From positions 763,501-827,500 of the forward strand of contig JAJGOT010000362.1 of NCBI GenBank assembly GCA_022457155.1: a DNA stretch of 64,000 nt, in the 5' to 3' direction. Shown here in pieces: positions 45,001-53,764 of this stretch (its first letter is position 1; the number at the start of each line of letters is the position of its first letter). Source of the stretch: Cladopsammia gracilis (Eukaryota > Cnidaria > Anthozoa > Scleractinia > Dendrophylliidae). The translations under genes and the position numbers were made by a program. The notes beneath the pieces are model-generated. The model searched no databases. It was not told the origin of the DNA and saw nothing but the letters and a program-made list of their open reading frames with translations.

Positions 45001-46511
45001 GGGAGATAAGATCAACAATGGACCGATATGATAGTAGCTGCCTGAGGCACTAAAACTACGACCTCACGCCTACTAACGCCTATGGAGCAATTTCTCACGC
45101 CTGACTTACAGACTTGAGCTATCAGCCTTAACAGCTGATCGTATGATCCAATTAAAAATACATGTATAGTTAGGTTCATGAAAATATGGCACTTTTTTGT
45201 AGGTTTTTATCACTCTGAACAGTACAATTACAGCCCATGGAAACTTAATCCAAAATCTTCAGAAAATCTTCGGACAACTTTGGACATCATCGGAATAGAT
45301 TGGGTTCTCTTCAGATTTGGTCGAGTTGCCTTCGGAAATCCTGGCACTCCCATAAAAAAATTATCCCGCCTATCACTCGGAAAAAGTTGGCAGGTAAATC
45401 ATTTTCATAACTGTATGTAAATTTCCATGAACATGTGATATGTGCACTGGTTTCTGATATAAGTAATTCATTAATTAAAACATCTTTTATGCAAGTATCT
45501 CCATGTTGGGCAAATCAATACAGGAGAAATAAGAAGCTGAACACTATTGAAGCTTGAACAGTTTATCAAATGAGAACCAGTTAATTTACTGTGTATGTAC
45601 CACTGAACTATTAAAACTGACCTTATTCTGTGTCATTGCTACAAAGTTGCAGACTTCATCTTCATTCATGCCTCTCATTACAACACAATTCACCTGAAAT
45701 AGAAATAAAACGACGTTGAAGCTACAATCTTGGTCAGAAGTCTTGTGACACTTCACATTTTCCCCCACAAATTGTCTTTGTCGTTACCTCCCCCTCCCCA
45801 CCCCAAACACAATGTTGAGTTTTATGCATATTATAACCAAGCCACAATGTCTCAACTTTGTATTGGGGGGAAGGGGGGACCAGGAAATGGAATGATAGTT
45901 TTTGTCATCGTGTAGCATTTTCTTCAGTGTCCCAAGCTATTTCATCCACGGTTGTACATGTAATTAATTAAGTTTCGGAGGTGAAGTTATTGTACTGAAA
46001 AATATTTCTTATTCAAAATCAATGTTATTGTCCTTGTGGTCTCAAAAACTGGTGACCTCTTGAATTCTCTTGAATGGAAGTATACAGTCGAACCTCCACT
46101 AACGGACACCTCCCGTAAGCTGTGGTCCCGGCAATTTATCCTCTCCAACACTACATTTTTAACCTCCTGTAAGCGGACACCTCCTGTAAGCGGACACAGA
46201 CACCTATTCGGGTCCACAGAGTCTAAACTTGATTTTGCATGCCATAATTTTTATTTTTTAGGTGCATTTATTTTTAATTTGCTAATTTTAATTTAAGAAA
46301 CATTAACTCTAGAATATTATTTAGGAAAGTGCTAGACAATTTTTACTTGTTAGGTTTTAGGTTTTTAATGTTTTTAACTAGAGTTTTCTTATTTAGTTTG
46401 TAACTTAGTTTAACATTATTTCCTTTTTATGTATATCTTTTTTAGTTAGCAGGACCCTGTTGATAATAGTACAGTATTATAGTACTGAAGGGTTATCCTG
46501 TATAAATATTC

Positions 46512-46542
<31 letters not shown>

Positions 46543-46695
46543 ATTATTATAAATTATTATTATTATTATATATTATTTAATTATTATCTTTTATTCTCAC
46601 AGGTGTTCATTGTCCTGGAAACAACAAATTTTCTATGTTTAGTCTGGTCCCATCCCGAGACCTTAGACTTCAAGGACCTTTCTCAAAATGGTGGC

Positions 46696-46754
<59 letters not shown>

Positions 46755-49700
46755 TATTAATCCCCCCAAAATATCTGGGATTTCTAGTACAGTTGAAAGA
46801 TCCTTCCAAGGATCATTCAATTGTACCTGTAAGCCTGGATATACTTGATGTTGTTGCAATGGAAAAAAAATTAAACAAATTCAATAATCTGGTCTCATTT
46901 TCATTTAGTTCAGATATCAATATCTTTACACCCCCCTATACCCATAAAGGCTCACCCCCCTATACCCATAAAGGCACACCCCCCTATACAAAGGCTTGTT
47001 TCTTACCTTCACTGGGTTATAACCAAGTTCTACTGCACAATCAATGGCCTCCATTACTTTATGCCAACCTAGTAAATGTGAAACAGCATTGTAAACTATT
47101 AAAAATACAGCCTGTCTGTTTTTTAAACTTTTTATTCAACTAGTAAACTTCAGTACACCTAGAAAAACAACAACAACAAAATTAATTTAGAAAAATACAT
47201 ACGTGTACAGTTAAGATATCCAGCTACTCAAAGTTTCAAAATGACTAAATTAAGACTTTTCACGATACGTCAGAGCCAGAGCTATTTTCCCTGTGGAGCT
47301 AGCTTCTTTAAAGCTTAATGACAGCCTTGAATACACTGTACATACCTTTTCTTCGTGTTATAAACTCAAATTTCTTTGGTTCTAAGGTATCAAGACTAAT
47401 GTTGAGTAAATTCAGTCCTGCATCTTTAAGTTGTGGCAACTTTCTTGCCAATGTAACACCATTTGTTGTCATAGCCAAAGTCTCAAGTCCCTCTATTCTA
47501 CCCAATTCTTCTGCAGATAAAGAAATAGGAAAATGATTATTAATACACACGTATTTATATGTTAACCTTTCCACTCCGATCCCAGAGTCAATTTTGGAAA
47601 CATGTAGTGTGAAGTTCTAACTTTTGAGTCTGTCAATGAAATCCTATGGTGTGACCATTCAACTGAAACCTAGTTCAGCAGTACTTTTGCATGGTACCAT
47701 TTGTTTTTCAATATTTTACAAAATGGAATAATTTTGGGATTTTTTCTCGAATTTTGATTTTCGACACTCTAGGGAGTTAAAGAGTTAAAATGTTGCCTTC
47801 TTTTGTCTGCCAACAAATATATTGCATGTAGTAACATACATTTAAAACTACTAAGCACAGTTGCCTCCAGTCATATGCTGCCAGACGAGCATCCCAAGAT
47901 AAAAGAATGCCTTACTAGTCTCCTACACTAGTGTATGCAATGTGTGGATCCAGGAAGTACACTGTATCCATACTCCCCCAATAAAGGTCATTGGAAACCG
48001 GAATTTCTGGCATGGCTTAAGACTCAATGCCTTACCACAAAGCTCCACAATGTCCTTTCGCACCAATGGTTCTCCACCAGTAAGCCTAATTTTGTTGACT
48101 CCTTCTTTAACAAACAGTCTGGCTAATGCAATGATTTCTTCTGTTTTTAACAGTTCATCATTCTGTGTTAGCTCAACACCATCCTCTGGCATACAGTACT
48201 GACCTAAACAAAACAAGAAAACACAATTAACAAACATTCCATCAAAACTCGGCCCTGGTGCTTTCCATTTGTCAGAACCACCTGGCAGGACTGGTCAATT
48301 CCATTTTTTTGTCAGAACTGGGCAGCCAGACTGGTCATTTTTTAAATGGTATGCACCATTTTGATGGACTTGATGGAACAGGTCTTCAAAGAGGCACATT
48401 CTATTTACAAACTGACAGGTCTGACAAAATGGTTGACACCCTTACATTTAAAGGGCTACATCATTTCCTTATGAAATTTGTGAGTGCATAGGAGTCAATG
48501 AGAGAAATTCAAGCTCAATTACCCAATATTTACTTTAAAATTTATACTAATATCGAACAGCTATAAATGGATACCCATATATGTATTGCACTTGAATAAG
48601 AATTTTGTTATAAATATGCTCAATTTATTATTATTTTATTGTGTGATTTTATGAACATGTAAAATAGAAGGGCATTTCTTTATCATACTCACATCTTAAA
48701 TTGCATCGCTCTGTTAATGAAATCCTAAGATATGTGTGGTGCCTTCCAAATTTGTCAGACAGAAAGTGTGAAAATGGTTTCAATTCGGATTCATTGAAAT
48801 ATTTCTTATGTCTTGATGGACGATCCTAGAAAAAAGTTTGAACAGAAGTGTTCATCATTATAAAATCATGAGAAAGTATTTAAATATAGAAATAATCAAA
48901 TTATACATGCTAAAAGACTACATGATGTTTTAAGTCCCAAAGGGGTTGATGCTAACAGATGGAAAGAGAGAGAGAGAGAGAGAGGGGCAGGGTGGGGGGG
49001 GGGGGGGGGGGGAAGGGGGGGGGAGGGGGGGGGGAGTTGCTTGGTATGAATTCTGCATAATACAACCATAATAGCTCTTTGGTCATTTGGTAGGGAAATC
49101 CCCTAGGCTGTTCTAATTCCTACCCCTTGTCAGATATAAAATGCCTGTTCAAAGAAAACCAGGCATAAACTAAAAACCCACAGACCTTATATACCTAACT
49201 CAAGTAAGGTTGCTTTGGCAATTGGTCATTGGTAATAATTTATTGAGCATTGGCATTTGGGCATACGGAACCCAATGCAATGCTTTGCTTGAGTGGGTTA
49301 ACACTCGTTAACATCTCTCAAAGGGACCTTTCCTTTTCACTTTAAGTTACATGAAGTAAAACCTATTTCACACTTAGAGTAAAATTAGAAAAAAAAAGAT
49401 CTGTAAAGTGTATGCCTCGAACCCGAGTCGTTTGCTTCATAACCAATATCCTTATCCACTATACCAACGTGGATTAGCTGCCGGGAGATGTAATTTTTAA
49501 CATATTTATAGAGTTACCCATAACAATAAATGACAGCTAACTGTTTTCAAATCAGTGCTTAACCCTAAACACTGTAGATCAATGCTAAACCCCAAAACGC
49601 CACTATTTGCTTAGCCGGATCACTGTTCTCTCAGTTCTCTGCCCAATAAAATGGGGTTCTGTTCTCGTGCACTTCAGTACTACGGTATAACGATAAAAAA

Positions 49701-51807
49701 TACTACGTTGTGTAAAACCTCATAAGGTGCCCAAGGTCCGTTTGAGAGATGTTAACGAGTGTTAACCGCTTGAGTGACCGCCAAACACTAGCTTACCAAT
49801 GCCCAATTACCAATGACCAAAGCAACCTTTATTGAATTAGGTATACAGCTATTTCAATAAACGTTGTCGGATGAAAACTTAAAGCCAAGGCCGCAAGGTA
49901 GTATGGTTGTAAGGTAGTTTTGCTATTCACAACTACCCATACTTCCTTGCGGTCTTGGCTTTGAGCTTTATGATCCGACAACGTTAATTGAAATAGCTGT
50001 ATATCCATATAAGAGAACCCCCCTACCAAATTTCAGTTTATATACTTGCATTGCTCTGATTTAAGCCTCCTGAAGCCTATGATACTGATTTCACACAAAT
50101 AATTGAAGTTTTAATGTTCGCCTTGAGAAGCATTCTTAACCACAATTTTGCTTTATAAGTGTCCACTGTACATCTTAGAAAGGTGTCCACCTTAAAGAGG
50201 GTTTAGTTACTGAAAGCTAAGGGGGTGCTCTACATGATGTCATGTAAATTTAATTTAGATATTTTAAACAAACAGCTAAAGCTAGAGTTGTTGCTGTTTG
50301 CAGTACTTGTTAATAATCTAGCCAGGCAATGGAAGATCAGGGCTAAATACGTAGATGACCTTTCGGTAGTAGAGATTATACCTAGGTGTTCCACCAGTTT
50401 TCTGCCGTTCATTGCAAGAGATATTTGCACATATGCTAGTGAACATGGCATGCGCCTCAACCCACTAAAGTGCAAGGAGATGTTTATTGATTTCTTACAC
50501 TATAAGCCGCACCATCCTCCTCCTTTGCAGCTTTCTGGGTCCGAAATAGAGGGCGTCCACATGTATAAATTGCTTGGTGTATATGTTACTGATAATTTAT
50601 GTTGGAGCACGCACTGCGAGTACATTGTTCTGAGAGCGCACAAACGACTGTACGCACTGCGTTGTTTGAAGAAGTCAGGTGTGATGGAAAGGGATTTAGT
50701 TCTGGTGTACTCCAGCCTGATCCGTTCAGTGTTGGAGTATGCCTCCCCAGTTTGGGCAAATTTACCGCAATATCTTAGCCTCCTAATTGAGGGTGTGCAG
50801 AAAAAAGCCTTAGAGATAATCTTTCCTGGGCTTCCTTACAAGGATGCACTTGTGCACTGTGGTCTTCGTACTCTCTCGGATCAGCACGCTTCAGCATGCA
50901 CTAAGTTTATCCAGAGAGTTCGGGACACGGGTGTCCTTGCTAACCTGCTACCACAGCGCACAACTGTGCCCCATGGATATAATCTACGTTCAGGCACCAT
51001 CAGAGAGGACCCCGCCATGGCCTCTACTAACCGTCCTGACAAATTTATTACATATAGATATTCCTAGTAAAAGTTTCATGTTAATGTATGTATATGATTA
51101 GTACTTTGACCACTCTTGTAATTTAGCTGAGAAGCTACGAAAAGAGTAATTAAACTGATTATTATTATTATTATTATTATTAATATACTGTAAATATGAT
51201 ATTCCGTATTCCTTTAGTATAAAATCTGAAATTGTTTGTCGTGATGTGAGATATCTCTGCCTGCAGCGAAAACCTTCACGACATCAAAATGTGGATGTGC
51301 CACGCAAACTATTCACAACACTCATAATGATATGCAAAGTTGAAATATGTAATAATAATGCAGTTTTCTCGACTAGGTGAGCATTCCTCGCACTGATTAC
51401 GTAAGAGCTCTACAATAAATACCAAGACAATTCGTTCACTCCACTCACACTCAGTTTTTTCCAGCGGAGCGCGGAGAAGGGAACGGCTCACCCTCCCACC
51501 CTCATCGCGTGGGTCGTACCGCTAGACTCGACCTCCCCTAAGCCAAACTGTTCCAGCTTGGCTTAGTCCGCTGGTCAATCATTATTCCCATACCTTATTT
51601 CAACTGAGTATGAATGGGAGTGTTGTGAAATAGTATACTATTTTTATCGCTTCATAAGCTTACATTCCGATCTCTTTCGTCCTCCGAAGGTCTTGTGTGC
51701 TGTTGACGGAAGAAAGAACTTGCAATTCGTCGAAATTTTGCGTGGAACTTGTTTCTATTGAGAGGACAAAAGCAGCGGAAAGAACACTTGATCGCCGCCA
51801 TACTCAT
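36405..51807 (-). CDS. MOCS1: MOCS1A: molybdenum cofactor GTP 3',8-cyclase (complete, 394 aa)
   Basis: Eleven minus-strand exons join in frame: 51807-51664, 48825-48693, 48203-48036, 47510-47346, 47068-47007, 45693-45622, 44309-44270, 43201-43089, 40259-40149, 38543-38423, 36460-36405 (TGA), 1185 nt in total. This is a radical-SAM enzyme of the MoaA family that, with MoaC/MOCS1B, converts GTP to cPMP in mitochondria. Exon 1 (48 codons) is basic with no acidic residue until its end, as expected for a mitochondrial transit peptide. The SAM-cluster motif CNLRCQYC spans the exon 2/3 junction, with the middle Cys codon split t|gt. The C-terminal cluster motif (C-x2-C-x13-C, FCGSCNRL...KVC) spans exons 9/10. 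The protein ends [13 protein letters not shown]; the terminal Gly-Gly is essential in human MOCS1A. Human MOCS1A has 385 residues, so length agrees. ATG at 51807 was chosen as the first in frame; a second lies two codons in. Confidence 0.94.
36590..37092. mobile_element. Palindromic outer element interrupted by 36662-36870
   Basis: TTAAGCTTGGTTCTCACTGG...GACGTAAGCGGAATCGG at the left pairs with CCGATTACGTCGCTAGTGGG...CCAGCCCTTAAG at the right. AGGAACCTT-type segments recur inside. Lies beyond the last MOCS1A exon, in its last intron. Confidence 0.6.
36662..36870. mobile_element. 209-bp MITE with 10-bp target duplication and internal telomere-like repeat
   Basis: The ends CGGTCAGTGTAAAACGCAG and CTGCGTTTTACACTGACCG are perfect inverted repeats. 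The target CTTGTGGAAA is duplicated at 36652-36661 and 36871-36880. The centre holds three CCCTAA units. A 9-10 bp duplication suggests a Mutator-like source. Confidence 0.8.
37442..37701 (-). mobile_element. Palindromic CCAAT/E2F MITE, copy 6
   Basis: Starts GAACAGTTTTCAATTGTGTC and ends TTTGAAAACTGCTC before TA. Full internal layout, in reverse orientation to copy 7. In the last MOCS1A intron. Confidence 0.75.
38099..38345 (+). mobile_element. Palindromic CCAAT/E2F MITE, copy 7
   Basis: Complete copy. CCAAT at 38152, 38176 and 38184, ATTGG at 38254 and 38276, CCAAT at 38308. GCGCGGGAAAA at 38224 (reverse TTTTCCCGCGC, an E2F match), and GTGGCGCGAGATTTT near 38290. It ends about 80 bp from MOCS1A exon 10. 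Confidence 0.8.
38858..39018. mobile_element. Foldback element next to MOCS1A exon 10
   Basis: GGCCGGACGGGAAAATATTT pairs with AAATATTTTCCCGTCCGGCC, with GGTCATGGC/GCCATGACC inside. Outer arms TATTGACTGAG/CTCAGTGAATA. Confidence 0.65.
39762..40091. mobile_element. MITE with GGTGCGGTTACAC ends, MOCS1A intron
   Basis: GGTGCGGTTACACACACCAC and GTGTAACCGCACC are inverted ends. Inside, ACCACGGTAAATGG and TTTACCACGGTAAA repeat. The element ends 57 bp before the donor side of exon 40149. Confidence 0.7.
40415..40867. mobile_element. 453-bp MITE inserted at TTAA
   Basis: AGTGCACCTAAACCC and GGGTTTAGGTGCACT ends, ~150-bp inverted arms, and TTAA at 40411-40414 and 40868-40871. The uninterrupted site is preserved in the opposite arm at 42316-42319. 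TTAA duplication is typical of piggyBac-type transposition. Confidence 0.8.
41240..42064 (+). mobile_element. 5'-truncated L1/Tx1-like LINE with poly(A) tail
   Basis: An open frame (41260-41745, 161 codons) encodes a reverse-transcriptase C-terminal segment with the zinc-knuckle pattern [18 protein letters not shown], typical of the zf-RVT region of L1/Tx1 LINEs. A 3'UTR follows with AATAAA near 42012 and a tail of about 34 A (42030-42064). The polymerase core is missing: a 5'-truncated, inactive insertion. It sits inside the foldback element 40314-42425. Confidence 0.8.
42660..44172 (+). repeat. Long array of TTAACCC-type repeat units in MOCS1A introns
   Basis: Both subtypes occur: one with AACAGCACCACAGGAAAGTA (~105 bp), one with AAATGGTACCATGCAAAAGT (~88 bp). 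The array is interrupted by MOCS1A exon 43089-43201 and by the Penelope-like fragment. Confidence 0.75.
43549..43962 (+). mobile_element. Penelope-like element 3' fragment (GIY-YIG end)
   Basis: The frame 43549-43770 ends with [16 protein letters not shown] and [20 protein letters not shown], the C-terminal part of a GIY-YIG endonuclease as found at the end of Penelope-like reverse transcriptases. It continues with GACGAAGGGCTAGCGCTCG in the 3' region. It interrupts a tandem array of the TTAACCC-type repeat, with repeat units on both sides. 5' truncated. Confidence 0.65.
44465..44690 (-). mobile_element. tRNA-derived SINE in MOCS1A intron
   Basis: Reading the minus strand, a head with GGATGGTGTAGCACTCGCC and a perfect B box GGGTTCGATTCCC is followed by a body with TTTTTTCTCCAGGTCCTCCG and CATAAAAACCAACATTCCC. 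The head resembles a tRNA, but the body continues well past it. Confidence 0.6.
46084..46225. mobile_element. pogo/Tigger-like DNA transposon fragment
   Basis: ACAGTCGAACCTCCACTAAC followed by two copies of CTCCTGTAAGCGGACAC is the same type of terminal sequence as at 6101, in a MOCS1A intron. Confidence 0.4.
46290..46600 (+). mobile_element. LINE 3' end with (TTA)n tail
   Basis: The segment ACCCTGTTGATAATAG...GAAGGGTTATCCTGTATAA followed by a long ATT/TTA tract resembles a CR1/L2-type 3'UTR. No coding part remains. A second (TTA)n tract follows at 46697-46753. Confidence 0.5.
46511..46753 (+). repeat. (TTA)n tracts
   Basis: Two long ATT/TTA runs (46511-46580 and 46697-46753) separated by unrelated sequence. 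They create spurious Tyr- or Ile-only reading frames. Confidence 0.9.
46920..46995 (+). repeat. 26-bp minisatellite, 3 copies
   Basis: ACCCCCCTATACCCATAAAG repeated three times, just beside MOCS1A exon 47007-47068. Confidence 0.8.
47568..47790 (-). repeat. TTAACCC-type MITE, full-length copy
   Basis: TTAACCTTTCCACTCCGATC at the left and CTCTAGGGAGTTAAAGAGTTAA at the right bound one complete ~220-bp copy on the minus strand. Confidence 0.7.
48965..49036 (+). repeat. (GA)n followed by a long interrupted G tract
   Basis: About ten GA units, then G runs of 9-20 broken by AA/A. A strong G-quadruplex candidate on the plus strand in MOCS1A intron 1 (C-rich on the coding strand). Confidence 0.85.
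49188..49844. mobile_element. Foldback element with ~150-bp arms, MOCS1A intron 1
   Basis: TATACCTAACTCAAGTAAGG...GTTGCTTTGG at the left is inverted at the right (CCAAAGCAACC...TTGAATTAGGTATA). GTTAACACTCGTTAACATCT has its partner near 49755. Contains a tRNA-like SINE head. Confidence 0.7.
49395..49500 (-). mobile_element. tRNA-like SINE head inside foldback element
   Basis: The minus strand reads GTTGGTATAGTGGATAAGG followed by CTCGGGTTCGAGGC, resembling pol III A and B boxes at tRNA-like spacing. It lies between the arms of the 49188-49844 foldback. Degenerate, so only suggestive. Confidence 0.35.
49842..50003. mobile_element. 162-bp hairpin MITE adjoining the previous element
   Basis: TATACAGCTATTTCAAT at the left and ATTGAAATAGCTGTATA at the right are perfect inverted ends. 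AAAGCCAAGGCCGCAAG/CTTGCGGTCTTGGCTTT pair inside. Shares the TATA at its left end with the neighbouring element. Confidence 0.7.
50219..51182 (+). mobile_element. 5'-truncated CR1/L2-like LINE (RT C-terminal half)
   Basis: A 280-codon frame (50225-51067) carries the reverse-transcriptase catalytic block KYVDD and then the thumb/C-terminal region typical of CR1/L2 elements ([35 protein letters not shown]). A (TTA)n tail at 51160-51182 is the expected 3' end for this clade. Endonuclease and finger domains are absent. The frame is still open, so the copy may be fairly young. It lies in MOCS1A intron 1, antisense to the gene. Confidence 0.85.
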
Positions 51808-52038
51808 GTCGATGTCAATCGAGCAACGAGCGATCCAGTATAGTAGGATTCAGTCCCCCCCGATATTTAGATTGTCACGCAACGCCTGTATTTCGTGACG
51901 ACGCAAGAAGAGTAAAGCCTGGGCACTAAAACGTTTCCAAAATGTCGGATGAGGGATGAGTGTTGTTAAAAACTTTGTCGAAACTTAACCGCATTTTTTG
52001 CCAATCTTTTTGCCCAATCTCCTGGAATAGAAACGACC
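51808..52038. promoter_or_regulatory. Bidirectional promoter MOCS1A / CRNKL1
   Basis: Only 231 bp separate the start codons of the divergent MOCS1A and CRNKL1 genes. No TATA box is obvious in either direction. The interval has CpG-containing motifs, including a CRE-like CGTGACGACG near 51895 and a possible inverted CCAAT pair (GCCAATC, CCCAATC) close to the CRNKL1 start. This is what a shared promoter for two housekeeping genes looks like. Both 5'UTRs must lie here unless non-coding first exons exist. Confidence 0.65.
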
Positions 52039-53620
52039 ATGGCGTCTTCCGAACAAAGCACTAATAAGGCCAGGATTCCTAAAGTTGCAAAGGTTGGTAA
52101 AGTGTAAGATTTTGATGTAAAGACATTGGAAGTATTTGTTCTAGCTTGGCGATGACGGCCGATTCCAAAGGAACACGAAGGTTTTCGAATAACGCGCGCT
52201 TTTATTTAACTAACTTGATTTCCTGAGGTTGTCTCGAGATCTGTTGTGACCAAGGTCAACTGTTCTTGGTGACTTTGACTTCCAAGTTATTAGTGCTTAA
52301 AACCGGTTAAACATCAGCTTGCCCATTGTAAATGTCATATTGTCATTTGAAGCATGCGCAAGCAAACTTATGCTATTTCAATTGACTTTATATGTTCGGT
52401 GTCACTAAAAGACTTACTTTGTACATGTACATATCTTCGAGATCGCTCACATGTGAGTACTATTTTCTGAAAAACTGAAGAAATGCCCTCCCGCAAAACT
52501 ATTTGGCAGTTTATTGAAAAGGCAGTTTGGTAAGACAAGTATCAGTCCTTTGTCTTGTTTTGTGAGTATCTCAGTTATGTGATTTTTGAATGTTACATGT
52601 ACCTTGAATTGCCAGGTACATGTATTTGTTGGCAATCTATTGACAGACTGTTGGTCGGCTGTCAGTACATGGCTGGTGAACTGTTGCCGGGGACGTTCCA
52701 TTTATAATCTGACCCCCCCCCCCCCCCCCCTCATGGATGAGGGTTTTGGGAAACTTTTCATGACTAGTATGAATCTGCACTATTTTTTCCCAAGACCAGT
52801 AGGAATCTGCTTGTAGATGAATACAGCCGGTAGGAATCAGTTATTCGCCCATACTCAACTGGTAGGAATCATTATTTGTCCATACTCAACTGGTAGAAAT
52901 CAGGTATTTGTCCATACCCGACTGGTAGGAATCAGTTATTTGTCCATACTTGACTGGTAGGAATCAGTTATTTGTCCATACGCTACTGGTAGGAATCAGT
53001 TATTTGTCTATACTCGACTGGTAGGAATCAGTTATTTGTCCATACTTGACTGGTAGGAATCAGTTATTTGTCCATACTCGACTGGTAGGAATCAGTTATT
53101 TGTCCATACTCGACTGGTAGGAATCAGTTATTTGTCCATACTCGACTGGTAGGAATCAGTTATTTGTCCATACTCGACTGGTAGGAATCAGTTATTTGTC
53201 CATACTCGACTGGTAGGAATCAGTTATTTGTCCATACTTGGCTGGTAGGAATCTGCTCATCCATAGGGGGGGGGGGGGGGGGGTCGGATTAAAAATGGAA
53301 TGTCCCTGGCCGACAGTTTACAGACGGTCGGCTGGAAGATTGGTGGGGGGAGCCTGGTGTCCAATTTTACCTGATTTTCTGTCATTGCATTGACATCCCC
53401 ATGCTTATTGCACATAACCTAAGCATTATACATACACTTATCAGCCTTTCTGTTTTCTGTTTTATTTTTCAAGGTTAAGAACAAGGCTCCTGCTCCAGTT
53501 CAGATAACAGCTGAACAGCTCTTGAGAGAAGCAAAGGAGAGGCAGTTGGAGTTAGTGCCTCCAGTGAGTACTGTTATGTACATGTACTCTAGATCTCAAT
53601 TTAAATCAAATGAATGATCC

Positions 53621-53653
<33 letters not shown>

Positions 53654-53729
53654 AAAAGAAGCCTGAAAAAAAATTCAGGACTTCAACAGGGTTCGAACCC
53701 GTGACCTCGCGATACCGGTGCGATGCTCT

Positions 53730-53764
<35 letters not shown>

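Noticed and set aside
45178..45420. 80-codon plus-strand frame ([14 protein letters not shown]...)
   Set aside because: No recognisable family, no splice context, and lies antisense inside a MOCS1A intron. Likely chance or old repeat.
46603..47143. Poly-Tyr / poly-Ile proteins
   Set aside because: Translation of a (TTA)n microsatellite.
50225..51067. 280-residue frame as an independent host gene
   Set aside because: Contains the YVDD reverse-transcriptase block and CR1/L2 C-terminal motifs with a (TTA)n tail.
52790..53256. Regular 31-bp direct repeats, CRISPR-like at first glance
   Set aside because: Units adjoin with no unique spacers, no cas genes are near, and the DNA is clearly animal. 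It is a minisatellite.
53679..53749. tRNA-Thr gene
   Set aside because: Foldable, but with C33 and an anticodon-stem mismatch, and attached to a SINE body and tail. Called as a SINE head instead.
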